NCBI RefSeq assembly: GCF_031344075.1
Contig: NZ_JAVJAN010000005.1
Location: 47,677 to 111,676, forward strand
Source: Clostridium aquiflavi
GTDB lineage: Bacteria > Bacillota > Clostridia > Clostridiales > Clostridiaceae
Direction of reading: 5' to 3'
DNA length: 64,000 nt
Shown one piece after another: positions 35,742 through 44,472 of the stretch. The translations under genes and the position numbers were made by a program. How positions within the stretch are numbered: the first letter of the stretch is position 1; every line of letters begins with the position of its first letter. A model generated the notes under the pieces. The model saw only the letters and a program-made list of their open reading frames with translations. It was not told the origin of the DNA and did no database searches.

Positions 35742-37487
35742 ATGAATGAAGAATATGTAGATAAAAAAGTAAGAGAAATAGAAAAAGTAATAGATAAAGT
35801 TCATAATAAAAATGATATTTGGAAGAATGACAGAACTGAATTGATTTATAACACATTATTAGTATTTGAGGATATGACTAGAATTGTAGCACCAGTTTCT
35901 ATGATGCTAATGCAGGATGCTAATATTATGATTAATAGAAATGCTGATTGCTTGGATATGTTGATTAAATGGATTTACGAGTGTAGCGAAGAGAATAATA
36001 GTGAATTTACAAATGAAGTTAATCCAGGATTGTATATGAAAATTGGTAATTTAATGAATGAGGCTGGCAAATATAGGGCTATTTGTGATGCATACGTTTT
36101 GTATTCAAGAAAACTATCTACTGCAACTTTGTACAATAATGATGAAGGAATAAAATTTGATTATTTAAGGGGGAAAACGGGTGAAATCGAAGCATATGAT
36201 TTGATGCGAGGAAATACAAAAAAGAATAGTGCAATTAATAAGTTTGATTATAATGATCCAGAAATGAAGAAAGCATCTGATAAACTCATTATGAATTTAA
36301 AAGTTGATAATGAAACTGTTGATTATGTTATTACATCAGATATATGGAATGGGTTTTATAAGTTGGCAGATTTATCAGTTGAAAGTTCGAGTGAATTACC
36401 TGGAGAATGGAAATTAGATGTTTTTTCATTAAATGAATTTAAAAGTGTTTGGAAAACATTACTAACTTTATCTATAATTCATAATACTTGTTGTTTAAAA
36501 TCTGGAATAAAGGGAGGATCCATAAATAATTGTGTAATTATAAAAAAGTTTGATGAATTAGTTGATGAAATTACTAAATATACACAATTAGATATAACAA
36601 AAGTAAATACTATATTACAGTTGTTAACTTATAGTGAGCATAATGACAATAAAAATATGGATGTAATATGGACTCCGATAATACCATTAAAAAATAATTT
36701 TGTAGCAATTCCACCTAATTTAATTATGATAGGAAATCCAGAAAGAAATTTAATATGCTTAGTAAATAAGGTTAATTCAAAATCATATTCATTAGTTTCT
36801 TGCAAAAAAGAAGAGTCTATGATTGAAGATTTTAAGAATCACATTAATAAATATACAAATATAGAATTTGCTTATACTAAAAAATTGCCAGATCCTTTAC
36901 CAGATATGGATATTGTTATGTTTGATAAGAATTCTGATGTATTATTAATAGGAGAATTAAAATGGTTATTACAAACTGATTCTATTCAAGAAGTATGTGA
37001 AAGAGATAAAGATATAAAAAAGGGTATATCTCAGGCTAGTGATATAAGAGAGTATGCTGAAAAAAACATAGATGATGTAATTAATAGGTCATATTATGAA
37101 AAACAATTTCATCCTACAAAAATTTATACATGTGTAATCACGCGAAATAATATAGGAACATCTAAAGTTGAAGATTCTACTATTAAAGTAATTGATGAGG
37201 ATGGAATATATGAATTAATTAAAGAGGCTAAAGGTAATTTATCAATTGTTATAGAAAAGATTGAAAATAAGGAATATATAAGAGATAAAAAGATTGATTA
37301 TAAGTCAGAATGTAAGGAAATTGAATACGGTGGATATACTTTTAGTCTTGATGTTGTACAGGCTAATGAAGATAATTATTCTATATATGATAAAAAGGTA
37401 ATTAGCAAAAAGAATAAGAAAAATAAAAAACCTAATAGAAAAATTTCTAAAAATTCAAAAAGAATAAATCGTAGAAAGAAAAAATAA
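35742..37487 (+). CDS. Large protein with C-terminal PD-(D/E)XK-like motif and basic tail (pair member B)
   Basis: The 581-residue protein follows its partner by 18 nt with an AGAGGG ribosome binding site. The N-terminal 350 residues are helical. Residues 386-410 read PDMDIVMF...VLLIGELKWLL, giving Asp388/Asp390 and Glu405-Leu-Lys407, again the PD-(D/E)XK arrangement. The last 30 residues are almost all Lys, Arg, Asn and Ser (KKNKKNKKPNRK...), suggesting nucleic acid binding. Overall similarity to the upstream protein is limited to layout and motif. A terminator follows. The family is not recognised. Confidence 0.7.
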   Translation: MNEEYVDKKVREIEKVIDKVHNKNDIWKNDRTELIYNTLLVFEDMTRIVAPVSMMLMQDANIMINRNADCLDMLIKWIYECSEENNSEFTNEVNPGLYMKIGNLMNEAGKYRAICDAYVLYSRKLSTATLYNNDEGIKFDYLRGKTGEIEAYDLMRGNTKKNSAINKFDYNDPEMKKASDKLIMNLKVDNETVDYVITSDIWNGFYKLADLSVESSSELPGEWKLDVFSLNEFKSVWKTLLTLSIIHNTCCLKSGIKGGSINNCVIIKKFDELVDEITKYTQLDITKVNTILQLLTYSEHNDNKNMDVIWTPIIPLKNNFVAIPPNLIMIGNPERNLICLVNKVNSKSYSLVSCKKEESMIEDFKNHINKYTNIEFAYTKKLPDPLPDMDIVMFDKNSDVLLIGELKWLLQTDSIQEVCERDKDIKKGISQASDIREYAEKNIDDVINRSYYEKQFHPTKIYTCVITRNNIGTSKVEDSTIKVIDEDGIYELIKEAKGNLSIVIEKIENKEYIRDKKIDYKSECKEIEYGGYTFSLDVVQANEDNYSIYDKKVISKKNKKNKKPNRKISKNSKRINRRKKK

Positions 37488-37503
37488 TCTTTCATTGAAA
37501 AAG

Positions 37504-37542
37504 AAAACTACAAGTTGTAGTTGTATTACAACTTGTAGTTTT
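37504..37542. terminator. Bidirectional terminator between converging units
   Basis: Perfect 16-bp arms (AAAACTACAAGTTGTA at 37504-37519 and its complement at 37527-37542) with a 7-nt loop, A-run on one side and T-run on the other. It separates the nuclease-like operon from the minus-strand pore gene. Confidence 0.88.
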
Positions 37543-37544
37543 TA

Positions 37545-38417
37545 TTATCTGGAATTAATGTTTTTGAATAATGCAGTTACGAATAAGCCCATAAAAGCTA
37601 TTCCTAAAAATCCTTCAATAGTTGTAGCATATCTATAAAAGCTCTCTGAAAAAGTTATATCAGAACTTATAGTTAAGAAGTTACAAAGACTAATGTATAA
37701 TGCTGAAATAAATGTATTAGATATAGAATTACTAACATATATAAATGTAAATAATAAAATAATAAAAATACTACTATATAATATATTTGAAATTTTTTCT
37801 CCATGTCCCCATATTAGCCCATTTAATTTACTACATAATAGTTTGAGTAAAGTTTTAGGTAAATCTCTTAGTGTGTATTCAGATTTATAAAAATCAGTTC
37901 TTCTTAGTATAATTTCTCTATAATGTTTTTCACGTGAATGAATATTTTCAAAAAAATATTTGCGGTATTCTGCAATATTTCCATCAGCTATACAGTTTTT
38001 CGCCATTACCTTACATAACCTACTACGATTATTATATTTTTCAGGTAAACAATTATACAAATCATTAAATTTTATATAATTAGATTCCCATTCTGTATAG
38101 AAGAATACACAATTATTAAGCGATATTTTATTAAAAGAACAATCTATAAATTTACAGTTTTCAAAATTTATATGACTAAAAATACATTTATTAAAATAAC
38201 AATCTATAAAAACACAATGTGAAAAATCTATATGTTTTAAAGTACAATCAAAAAAGCTTATTTTAGAAAATGTTGAACGTTCAACATATATATGTTCATA
38301 AATATAAGAATTACTCTTATCTAAACTATCATTAAAAAAAAGTAAATTACTCAATGATACATTATTTCTTAAACAATTTAATAATGAATTTAATTTACCA
38401 ATATAGTATTGTTGCAT
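37545..38417 (-). CDS. Pentapeptide-repeat protein with two-TM pore-like domain
   Basis: Residues about 50-115 contain pentapeptide-like repeats with Phe/Cys/Ile at central positions (CTLKHIDFSHCVFIDCYFNKC and onwards). After a linker, residues 205-285 form two transmembrane helices around a re-entrant segment (SALYISLCNFLTISSDITF), laid out like an Ion_trans_2 potassium channel pore but with TISSD where TVGYGD is normal. It may therefore be a non-selective pore. It converges on the paired nuclease-like operon. AAGGAGTAA precedes the ATG. Confidence 0.75.
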   Translation of the reverse strand: MQQYYIGKLNSLLNCLRNNVSLSNLLFFNDSLDKSNSYIYEHIYVERSTFSKISFFDCTLKHIDFSHCVFIDCYFNKCIFSHINFENCKFIDCSFNKISLNNCVFFYTEWESNYIKFNDLYNCLPEKYNNRSRLCKVMAKNCIADGNIAEYRKYFFENIHSREKHYREIILRRTDFYKSEYTLRDLPKTLLKLLCSKLNGLIWGHGEKISNILYSSIFIILLFTFIYVSNSISNTFISALYISLCNFLTISSDITFSESFYRYATTIEGFLGIAFMGLFVTALFKNINSR

Positions 38418-39037
38418 GTTAAATTACTCCTTAATATGAAAAATACACTAATAGTATATAGTATTAATATTATAATTACAAATTAAATGTAGTATTTATT
38501 TGCTATAAATGTATTAATATTAGTACATTAAGTTATTTTATTGGTTAAGAAATCTGATAAAAGATTAACTGTGGATTTAGATTGATATTCAATGCTATTA
38601 CAGCCAATAGGGGAAAAAAGATATAAAATAGGAATAGTAGAATACACAGTAATCCAAGTAAAATAGAGATATAAGGATGAAATAAGTAAACATATAGATA
38701 TACAAGCTCTAAATCCAGAAGTCGTGGGTTCAAATCTTTATCTTGAGAAAATAATATAGTCTTAAAAAACTTCATTTCGGCAAAAAATACAACTAACACT
38801 GCACCATATAATCTATGGAGGAGTGACTAGAAAAAAACACATATTCCCCATGATTAATGAGTAGCAATATATATTATAGTGACGATTAATTGACAACATA
38901 ACTTGTCTACTGTAAACTGGCTACATTACTATGTTTAAGACTAAGTGACAAGGTGACAGTATATTTATATAGAATTATTAAAATTTATAGTGTTTTCGTA
39001 CTCAAAATACTATAGTTAAATGAATATAATATTAATT

Positions 39038-39077
39038 TTAGTGGCAGATAATAAAAGTGCCACTAATTTGCCACTAA
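39038..39077. repeat. TTAGTGGCA/TGCCACTAA repeat cluster, possible recombination site
   Basis: TTAGTGGCA (39038-39046) is followed by its exact inverted copy TGCCACTAA at 39058-39066 and again directly at 39069-39077. Such spaced nonamers are typical of tyrosine recombinase or repressor binding sites. Confidence 0.45.
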
Positions 39078-39182
39078 TGTACAAATTATAAATAGATGTA
39101 AGCTGATTTGTTATACGCATAAACACGTTGATACCTCGATTAAAGCAAGATTTTTAAAAGCTGATATGGTGGAGTTAAAGCC

Positions 39183-39296
39183 ATGATATTATGCTTTAAA
39201 ATTATGGAAATACACACGCCTCATGAGGAGAAAAATAGATATAAAAAATATCTTCGCCGTATATATAGAATAAAAGCATTATATATCAACTTATAA
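39183..39296 (+). CDS. Possible small basic protein, 37 residues
   Basis: ATG at 39183 follows GGTGGAGTTAAAGCC, and the frame ends 36 nt before a strong terminator. The product is basic (EEKNRYKKYLRRIYRIKA). It has no recognisable family and could also be a relic of a larger gene. Confidence 0.3.
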   Translation: MILCFKIMEIHTPHEEKNRYKKYLRRIYRIKALYINL

Positions 39297-39331
39297 GTAA
39301 GGTTAATTTAGTTGATTAGTGAACAAAGAAT

Positions 39332-39375
39332 AAACAATCAATAGCTTTTAAAAAGTATATTGATTGTTTTTTTAT
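39332..39375 (+). terminator. Rho-independent terminator
   Basis: AAACAATCAATA (39332-39343) pairs with TATTGATTGTTT (39358-39369), followed by a run of T. Its orientation implies a plus-strand transcript from the gene-poor region. Confidence 0.8.
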
Positions 39376-39484
39376 TTAAATTAATTTCTATTCATAATAC
39401 TCCAAAACTTTACATATAATTACATAATATAGTACAATTATTATAAAAGCATAAAATATGATAAATTATGTAATGGAGGGTGAA

Positions 39485-40333
39485 ATGCAACTTAATGTAG
39501 AGCAGAAAAGAATAATTCAGAGTAAACCTAATGGACATTCTTTAATAAAAGGTGTAGCAGGTTCAGGTAAAACTACTGTTGCTGTAAATAAAATGCCATT
39601 GCTATTAAGGCACTATTGTCCTTCTGAAGATGATAGAGTTCTTATGGCAACTTATAATAAATCACTTCAAAAATATGTTTCATTTATATATGATAACGTT
39701 AAAGACGATATTAATGATCAGATTAATATATTTGATGAAGATAATAGTAATAAGTTATATATTAAAACAATAGATTCAATAATGTTTAAGTATTTTAATC
39801 AATATAAAAAACATAATAATGTTAGTTTAGAACTTGCATTTCAAAAAGAATGTCAAGATCAATTAATTGATGCAATAAACTTTGTTAGCAAGAGTTTTCA
39901 GGACATTAAAATTATTAATCAGAAGTATTTTCAATTTATAAAAGAAGAAATTATGTGGATAAAATCTTGCAATTATATGGAGCTTGAAGAATATCAATCT
40001 GTTGATAGAATAGGTAGAGTTAGAAAAATTAATAATGAAGGGCCACAAAAACTTAGAAAAAATTCTAAGCAACGAAATACCATATTTGAAGTCTTATTAA
40101 GATATGATAAAAATTTAAAGAAGATAAATAAAGTAGATTTTCAAGATATGGCTTTGATTGCATTAGCTCAAGCTAAGAAATATCCTATTGAAAAATATAC
40201 CCATATATTAATAGATAAAAGTCAAGATTTAACAAGAGTTCAATTAGAATTATTAAAAGCATCAATACTTAAAGTAGTATTGGTGTTTTTGTTATTTAAA
40301 ATAAATAAAACTATTTTTAAATTAGATGCTTAG
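39485..40333 (+). pseudogene. N-terminal part of a UvrD/Rep-type SF1 helicase, truncated
   Basis: The ATG at 39485 follows GGAGGGTGAA. Residues 1-270 match the start of a superfamily 1 helicase: Q-motif region LNVEQKRII, Walker A GVAGSGKTT (near residue 26) and the motif II region THILIDKSQDL. The canonical motif II is DExQ; here it reads DKSQ, replacing the catalytic Glu by Lys. After about residue 268 the sequence turns into an unrelated hydrophobic/Lys tail and stops, so helicase motifs III-VI are missing. It cannot unwind DNA in this form. Confidence 0.75.
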
Positions 40334-40423
40334 TATTAATCAATTTGTAAAATAATATAAGTTTAGTTTATAATAATATTATCATAAAATGTGACAATAT
40401 GGATGATTAAAGGGGAGATGGGT

Positions 40424-43400
40424 TTGAATAATTTTGCTTTTTTAGAAGATAAGTGGCCTATACTAGGAAATTTGGGGAGATTAGCAGAGAGAAATCTTTA
40501 TATAGATTCAAATACTACATTTATAAAATGTGGTATGTTTGGTGAAATTATAGTTAAGTATATGGTATCAATGGAAGAGGTTGATGAAACATTAATAGCT
40601 CATGACAATAATCATAACAATAGAATTAAGTTACTTAAAAAGGAAGACTTGATTCCAGATGATATTGATAATATACTTCATATGCTAAGAATTAAGAGGA
40701 ATAGTGCAGCTCATAGTGGTTATGAAGATGTGGAAAAAGCTAAAATTCAATTAGAGATTACATTTAAGTTAGCAGTGTGGTTTATGCAAACTTATGGAGA
40801 GTGGAATTTTGAACCTGAATCTTTTAAAGTACCTAAAGAAAATGATTTTAGTGAAAATATTAATGATATATCAAGAGAATATGATGAAAAGGTAAAAGCC
40901 TTAGAAGCAGAACTTAATGCATTAAAGGCTAAAGAAAAAGATAAAAAAGAGTTAGAAGAACGTAAAAAACAAGGTAAAAAGGCTAGTAGAAAGATTGAAT
41001 ATAGTGAAGCTCAAACAAGAAGAATAATTGATGATCAACTTGTAAGTGCAGGTTGGGAAGCAGATACAATTAATATTAGATATTCAAGAGGAACAAGACC
41101 TACTAAAGGAAGGAATTTAGCTATTGCTGAATGGCCAACATATTCTGAAGAAAAGGGTAATGGAAAAGTTGACTATGCTTTATTTATCGGGAAAAAGTTA
41201 GTTGGATTTGTTGAAGCTAAAAAATATTCCAAAGATGTTGGTGGAACTATGGTTGAATCTAAAACTTATGCTAAAGGAGTTAAAGAAGAGGATACAGAAT
41301 ATGTTATTTCTACTTGGAATGAATATAAAGTCCCATTCTTATTTTCTGCAAATGGCAGAAAGTATATTAAAGAGATTGAAGATAAAAGCGGTGTTCATTT
41401 TGTAGATTGCAGAAATCCTAGAAATAATACTAAAGTCCTTCAAGGATGGTATTCACCAGAAAAATTAGAATCTATGCTTGAAGAAGATATAGAAGATGCT
41501 AATAAAAAACTTGATGAGTTAAGTTTTGAATTTTTACAAAGTTCAGATAGTGTAGGATTAAGATATTATCAAGTAGAGGCTATAAAGGCAGTTGAAAAAG
41601 CTATCATTGATGGTAAGAAAACAGCATTGATAACTATGGCAACTGGAACAGGTAAAACTAGAACAGTTTTAGGATTAATATATAGATTACTTAAGACTAA
41701 TAGATATAGAAGAATTTTATTTCTAGTTGATAGAACTTCACTTGGAGATCAAGCTTTAGATACATTTAAGGAAGTTAAGTTAGAAGATTTAAAAACATTA
41801 AATCAAATATATAATATTAATGGATTAGATGACAAACTTATTGATAAGGAAACTAAGATCCATATTGCAACGGTACAAGCTATGGTTAAAAGAATTATGT
41901 ACAATGAAGAAGAAGTAAATGTGCCATCTGTTGGTGATTATGATTGTATTATAGTAGATGAAGCTCATAGGGGATATACTTTAGACAAAGAAATGAGTGA
42001 AAGTGAAATTGATTGGAGAGATAATAGAGACTTTTTAGGTAAATACAAGAAAGTTATTGAGTATTTTGATGCGTTTAAAGTAGCACTTACAGCGACCCCA
42101 GCACTTCAAACTACAATGATATTTGGAAAAACAGTTTATAACTATAGTTATAGAGAAGCAGTTATAGATGGCTACTTAGTTGACCATGAACCACCACATC
42201 TTATTGAAACAGAACTTACAAGAGATGGAGTTCACTTTAAGAAAGGGGATACAGTAGCTAAATATAATAAGTATACTGGTGAACTTATTAATGGTGCTGA
42301 AATTGGTGATGATTTAGATTTTGAAATAGATCAATTCAATAAGAAAGTAATTGTAGAATCACATACAAGAGCAGCATTAGAAGAAGTAGCAAATTATATT
42401 GATCCTGAAAATGATGAAGGAAAAACATTAATATTTGCAGCAAGTGATGCTCATGCTGATATGATTGTTAGATTATTAAAGAAAATTTATACAGAAACTA
42501 TGGGTGGAGTAGATGATGATTCAATATTAAAGATAACAGGTGCAATAAAGGATTCAGATTTAGCAATAAAAAGATTTAAGAATGAGAAGTACCCTAATAT
42601 TGCAGTTACCGTTGATTTATTATCTACAGGAATTGACGTACCAAGGATTGATAAAATAGTATTTTTAAGAAGGGTAAAATCAAGAATACTTTATGAGCAA
42701 ATGCTAGGTAGAGCAACTCGTCTTTGCAATGAAATAGAAAAAACTCACTTTGAGATATTTGACTGCGTAAGACTTTATGAAGCGCTTAAAGATGTTACTA
42801 ATATGAAGCCAGTTGCAGCAAGTGCAAATACATCATTTAAAATTCTTAAAGAAACATTAGAGAGAACTGATGATATTGAGGAAAAGAAGGAAACAATAAA
42901 GAAAGTTATAGCTAAATTGCAAAGAAAGAAGAAATTATTAAAAGATGATGAAAAATTAATTTTTAAAAGTCTTTGTAATGATAAAACTCCTGAGGAATTT
43001 ATAAAGGAACTTAAAGAAGCTCATATAGATCAGGCAGTCTATCAGGTTGTTAATAATAACAAATTAATAGATTACCTGGATGAAAAATCTCAAAGTGAAG
43101 AAATCATAATAGTTACGGACAGAAAAGATAAGGTTGTATCACATACAAGAGGATATGGAAAAGGTAAAAAACCAGAAGATTATTTGGAAGAGTTCCAAAA
43201 GTATATAGATGAAAATAAAAATCTTATTCCTGCGTTAGAGGTTATTTGTACAAGACCACAAGAATTAACAAGAGAATCATTAAGACAACTTAGAGCAATA
43301 CTAGATAAGAATGGTTTTAGTGAAGAATATTTAAAAACTGCATGGAAAGACTTAAGGCATGAAGAAATAGTTGCAGATATTATTGCATTTATAAGGCAAC

Positions 43401-43678
43401 AAGCATTAGGAAGTCCATTAGAATCAAATGAAGAAAGAGTAAAAAGGGCAGTAGATAGAATAAAGAGAGAGTATTACTTAACAAAGCCACAAGAAAATTG
43501 GATGAATAGAATAGAAAAGGTAATGTTAAAAGAAGTAGTAATAGACAAAGAAACATTTGATACTGGAAGCTTTAAAGCGCAAGGTGGAGGTTTTACTAGA
43601 CTTAACACAATATTTGGTGGTAAGCTAGAAGAAATAATAAATAAAGTGAAAACATATATGTTTGAAAATATAGTATAG
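40424..43678 (+). CDS. hsdR: Type I restriction endonuclease subunit R
   Basis: The TTG at 40424 sits 6 nt after GGGGAG; the in-frame ATG at 40418 abuts that site. The product (1084 residues) has an N-terminal DUF4145-like domain (1-140), a nuclease domain with Asp250 ... Glu264-Ala-Lys266 (GFVEAKKY), an SF2 motor with Walker A ATGTGKT (406-412) and DEAH box (512-515), and an EcoEI-like C-terminal region. It translocates DNA and cleaves unmodified DNA in complex with HsdM and HsdS. It starts the operon hsdR-fic-hsdM-orf-hsdS. Confidence 0.95.
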   Translation: MNNFAFLEDKWPILGNLGRLAERNLYIDSNTTFIKCGMFGEIIVKYMVSMEEVDETLIAHDNNHNNRIKLLKKEDLIPDDIDNILHMLRIKRNSAAHSGYEDVEKAKIQLEITFKLAVWFMQTYGEWNFEPESFKVPKENDFSENINDISREYDEKVKALEAELNALKAKEKDKKELEERKKQGKKASRKIEYSEAQTRRIIDDQLVSAGWEADTINIRYSRGTRPTKGRNLAIAEWPTYSEEKGNGKVDYALFIGKKLVGFVEAKKYSKDVGGTMVESKTYAKGVKEEDTEYVISTWNEYKVPFLFSANGRKYIKEIEDKSGVHFVDCRNPRNNTKVLQGWYSPEKLESMLEEDIEDANKKLDELSFEFLQSSDSVGLRYYQVEAIKAVEKAIIDGKKTALITMATGTGKTRTVLGLIYRLLKTNRYRRILFLVDRTSLGDQALDTFKEVKLEDLKTLNQIYNINGLDDKLIDKETKIHIATVQAMVKRIMYNEEEVNVPSVGDYDCIIVDEAHRGYTLDKEMSESEIDWRDNRDFLGKYKKVIEYFDAFKVALTATPALQTTMIFGKTVYNYSYREAVIDGYLVDHEPPHLIETELTRDGVHFKKGDTVAKYNKYTGELINGAEIGDDLDFEIDQFNKKVIVESHTRAALEEVANYIDPENDEGKTLIFAASDAHADMIVRLLKKIYTETMGGVDDDSILKITGAIKDSDLAIKRFKNEKYPNIAVTVDLLSTGIDVPRIDKIVFLRRVKSRILYEQMLGRATRLCNEIEKTHFEIFDCVRLYEALKDVTNMKPVAASANTSFKILKETLERTDDIEEKKETIKKVIAKLQRKKKLLKDDEKLIFKSLCNDKTPEEFIKELKEAHIDQAVYQVVNNNKLIDYLDEKSQSEEIIIVTDRKDKVVSHTRGYGKGKKPEDYLEEFQKYIDENKNLIPALEVICTRPQELTRESLRQLRAILDKNGFSEEYLKTAWKDLRHEEIVADIIAFIRQQALGSPLESNEERVKRAVDRIKREYYLTKPQENWMNRIEKVMLKEVVIDKETFDTGSFKAQGGGFTRLNTIFGGKLEEIINKVKTYMFENIV

Positions 43679-43695
43679 ATTATTGGAGGTGAAGT

Positions 43696-44430
43696 ATGTT
43701 TACAAATATAGATAATAAAAAATCTATTTTAGATAGCAAAAGACCTTTAAATAAGGAAGCTTTGCATAATTTAAAGAAATATTTTGATGTGGAATTAACT
43801 TATAATTCTAATGCCATAGAAGGAAATACTTTAACTGTAACTGAGACAAAAGTAATTTTAGAAGATGGAATTACAATAGGTAAAGGAAAAACATTAAGAG
43901 AGCATTTAGAGGTTATAAATCATAAGGAAGCTATAGATTATATTGATGATATTGTAAGTAAAGATATTGACATATCTGAAAGAGTTATTAAAGATTTACA
44001 TTATATAATATTAAAAAGTATTAATAACAAAAACGCTGGAAAATATAGAGATACAAATGTTCTTATAAGTGGTAGTAGGCATAGACCAGTGGAACATATT
44101 CTAGTAGCTGAAAAAATGCAAGAGCTTATTAAATGGTATAAAGAGAATAAAAAAAAGCTGCATCCAATAGAGTTAGCAGCAGAATTTCACTTTAGGTATG
44201 TATATATTCACCCTTTCATTGATGGGAACGGTAGAAGTGCAAGACTTCTTATGAATTTAATTCTTATGGGAAATGGATATCCAATATCAGTTATTAATAA
44301 TGAAGACAGAGATGAATATATGAAAGCTTTAGAAAAGGCAAGTACAACAGGTGATGCAAAAGATTTTATAAATATAGTGGCTAATGCTGTAGATAAAAGT
44401 TTAGATACTTATTTATATATTGCACAATAA
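43696..44430 (+). CDS. Fic-family protein (AMPylation-type) within the type I RM operon
   Basis: The 244-residue protein has a complete Fic motif HPFIDGNGRSAR (172-183), with catalytic His172 and the phosphate-binding Gly/Asn/Arg residues. An inhibitory-helix motif SNAIEGN (38-44), containing the auto-inhibitory Glu42 of class II Fic proteins, precedes it. It should transfer AMP, or another nucleotide, to a protein hydroxyl when inhibition is relieved. Its place 17 nt after hsdR and 42 nt before hsdM implies co-expression with the restriction enzyme. GGAGGTG precedes the ATG. Confidence 0.92.
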   Translation: MFTNIDNKKSILDSKRPLNKEALHNLKKYFDVELTYNSNAIEGNTLTVTETKVILEDGITIGKGKTLREHLEVINHKEAIDYIDDIVSKDIDISERVIKDLHYIILKSINNKNAGKYRDTNVLISGSRHRPVEHILVAEKMQELIKWYKENKKKLHPIELAAEFHFRYVYIHPFIDGNGRSARLLMNLILMGNGYPISVINNEDRDEYMKALEKASTTGDAKDFINIVANAVDKSLDTYLYIAQ

Positions 44431-44472
44431 TTTATATTTAGCTAAAGAGTAGAATGACGGGAGAACGTAGTA

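Larger units (their letters stand above)
38418..39484. other. Gene-poor 1-kb region, probable decayed mobile-element border
   Basis: There is no convincing large gene. A minus-strand frame of 84 codons at 38545-38799 is hydrophobic and lacks a ribosome binding site. Near 38700-38735 a GTGGGTTCAAATC string resembles a tRNA T-arm. At 39038-39077 nine-base TGCCACTAA repeats occur. A possible small gene (39183-39296) and a terminator (39332-39375) follow. Together these look like the debris of an integrated element upstream of the restriction island. Confidence 0.4.

Noticed and set aside
38695..38740. Possible tRNA gene or attachment site (GTGGGTTCAAATC)
   Set aside because: The T-stem does not pair well and no acceptor or D-arm can be found, so it is not annotated as a tRNA; mentioned only as a weak hint of an att site.
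38545..38799. Minus-strand frame of 84 residues, hydrophobic
   Set aside because: No ribosome binding site, unusual composition, and it overlaps the tRNA-like string; probably chance.
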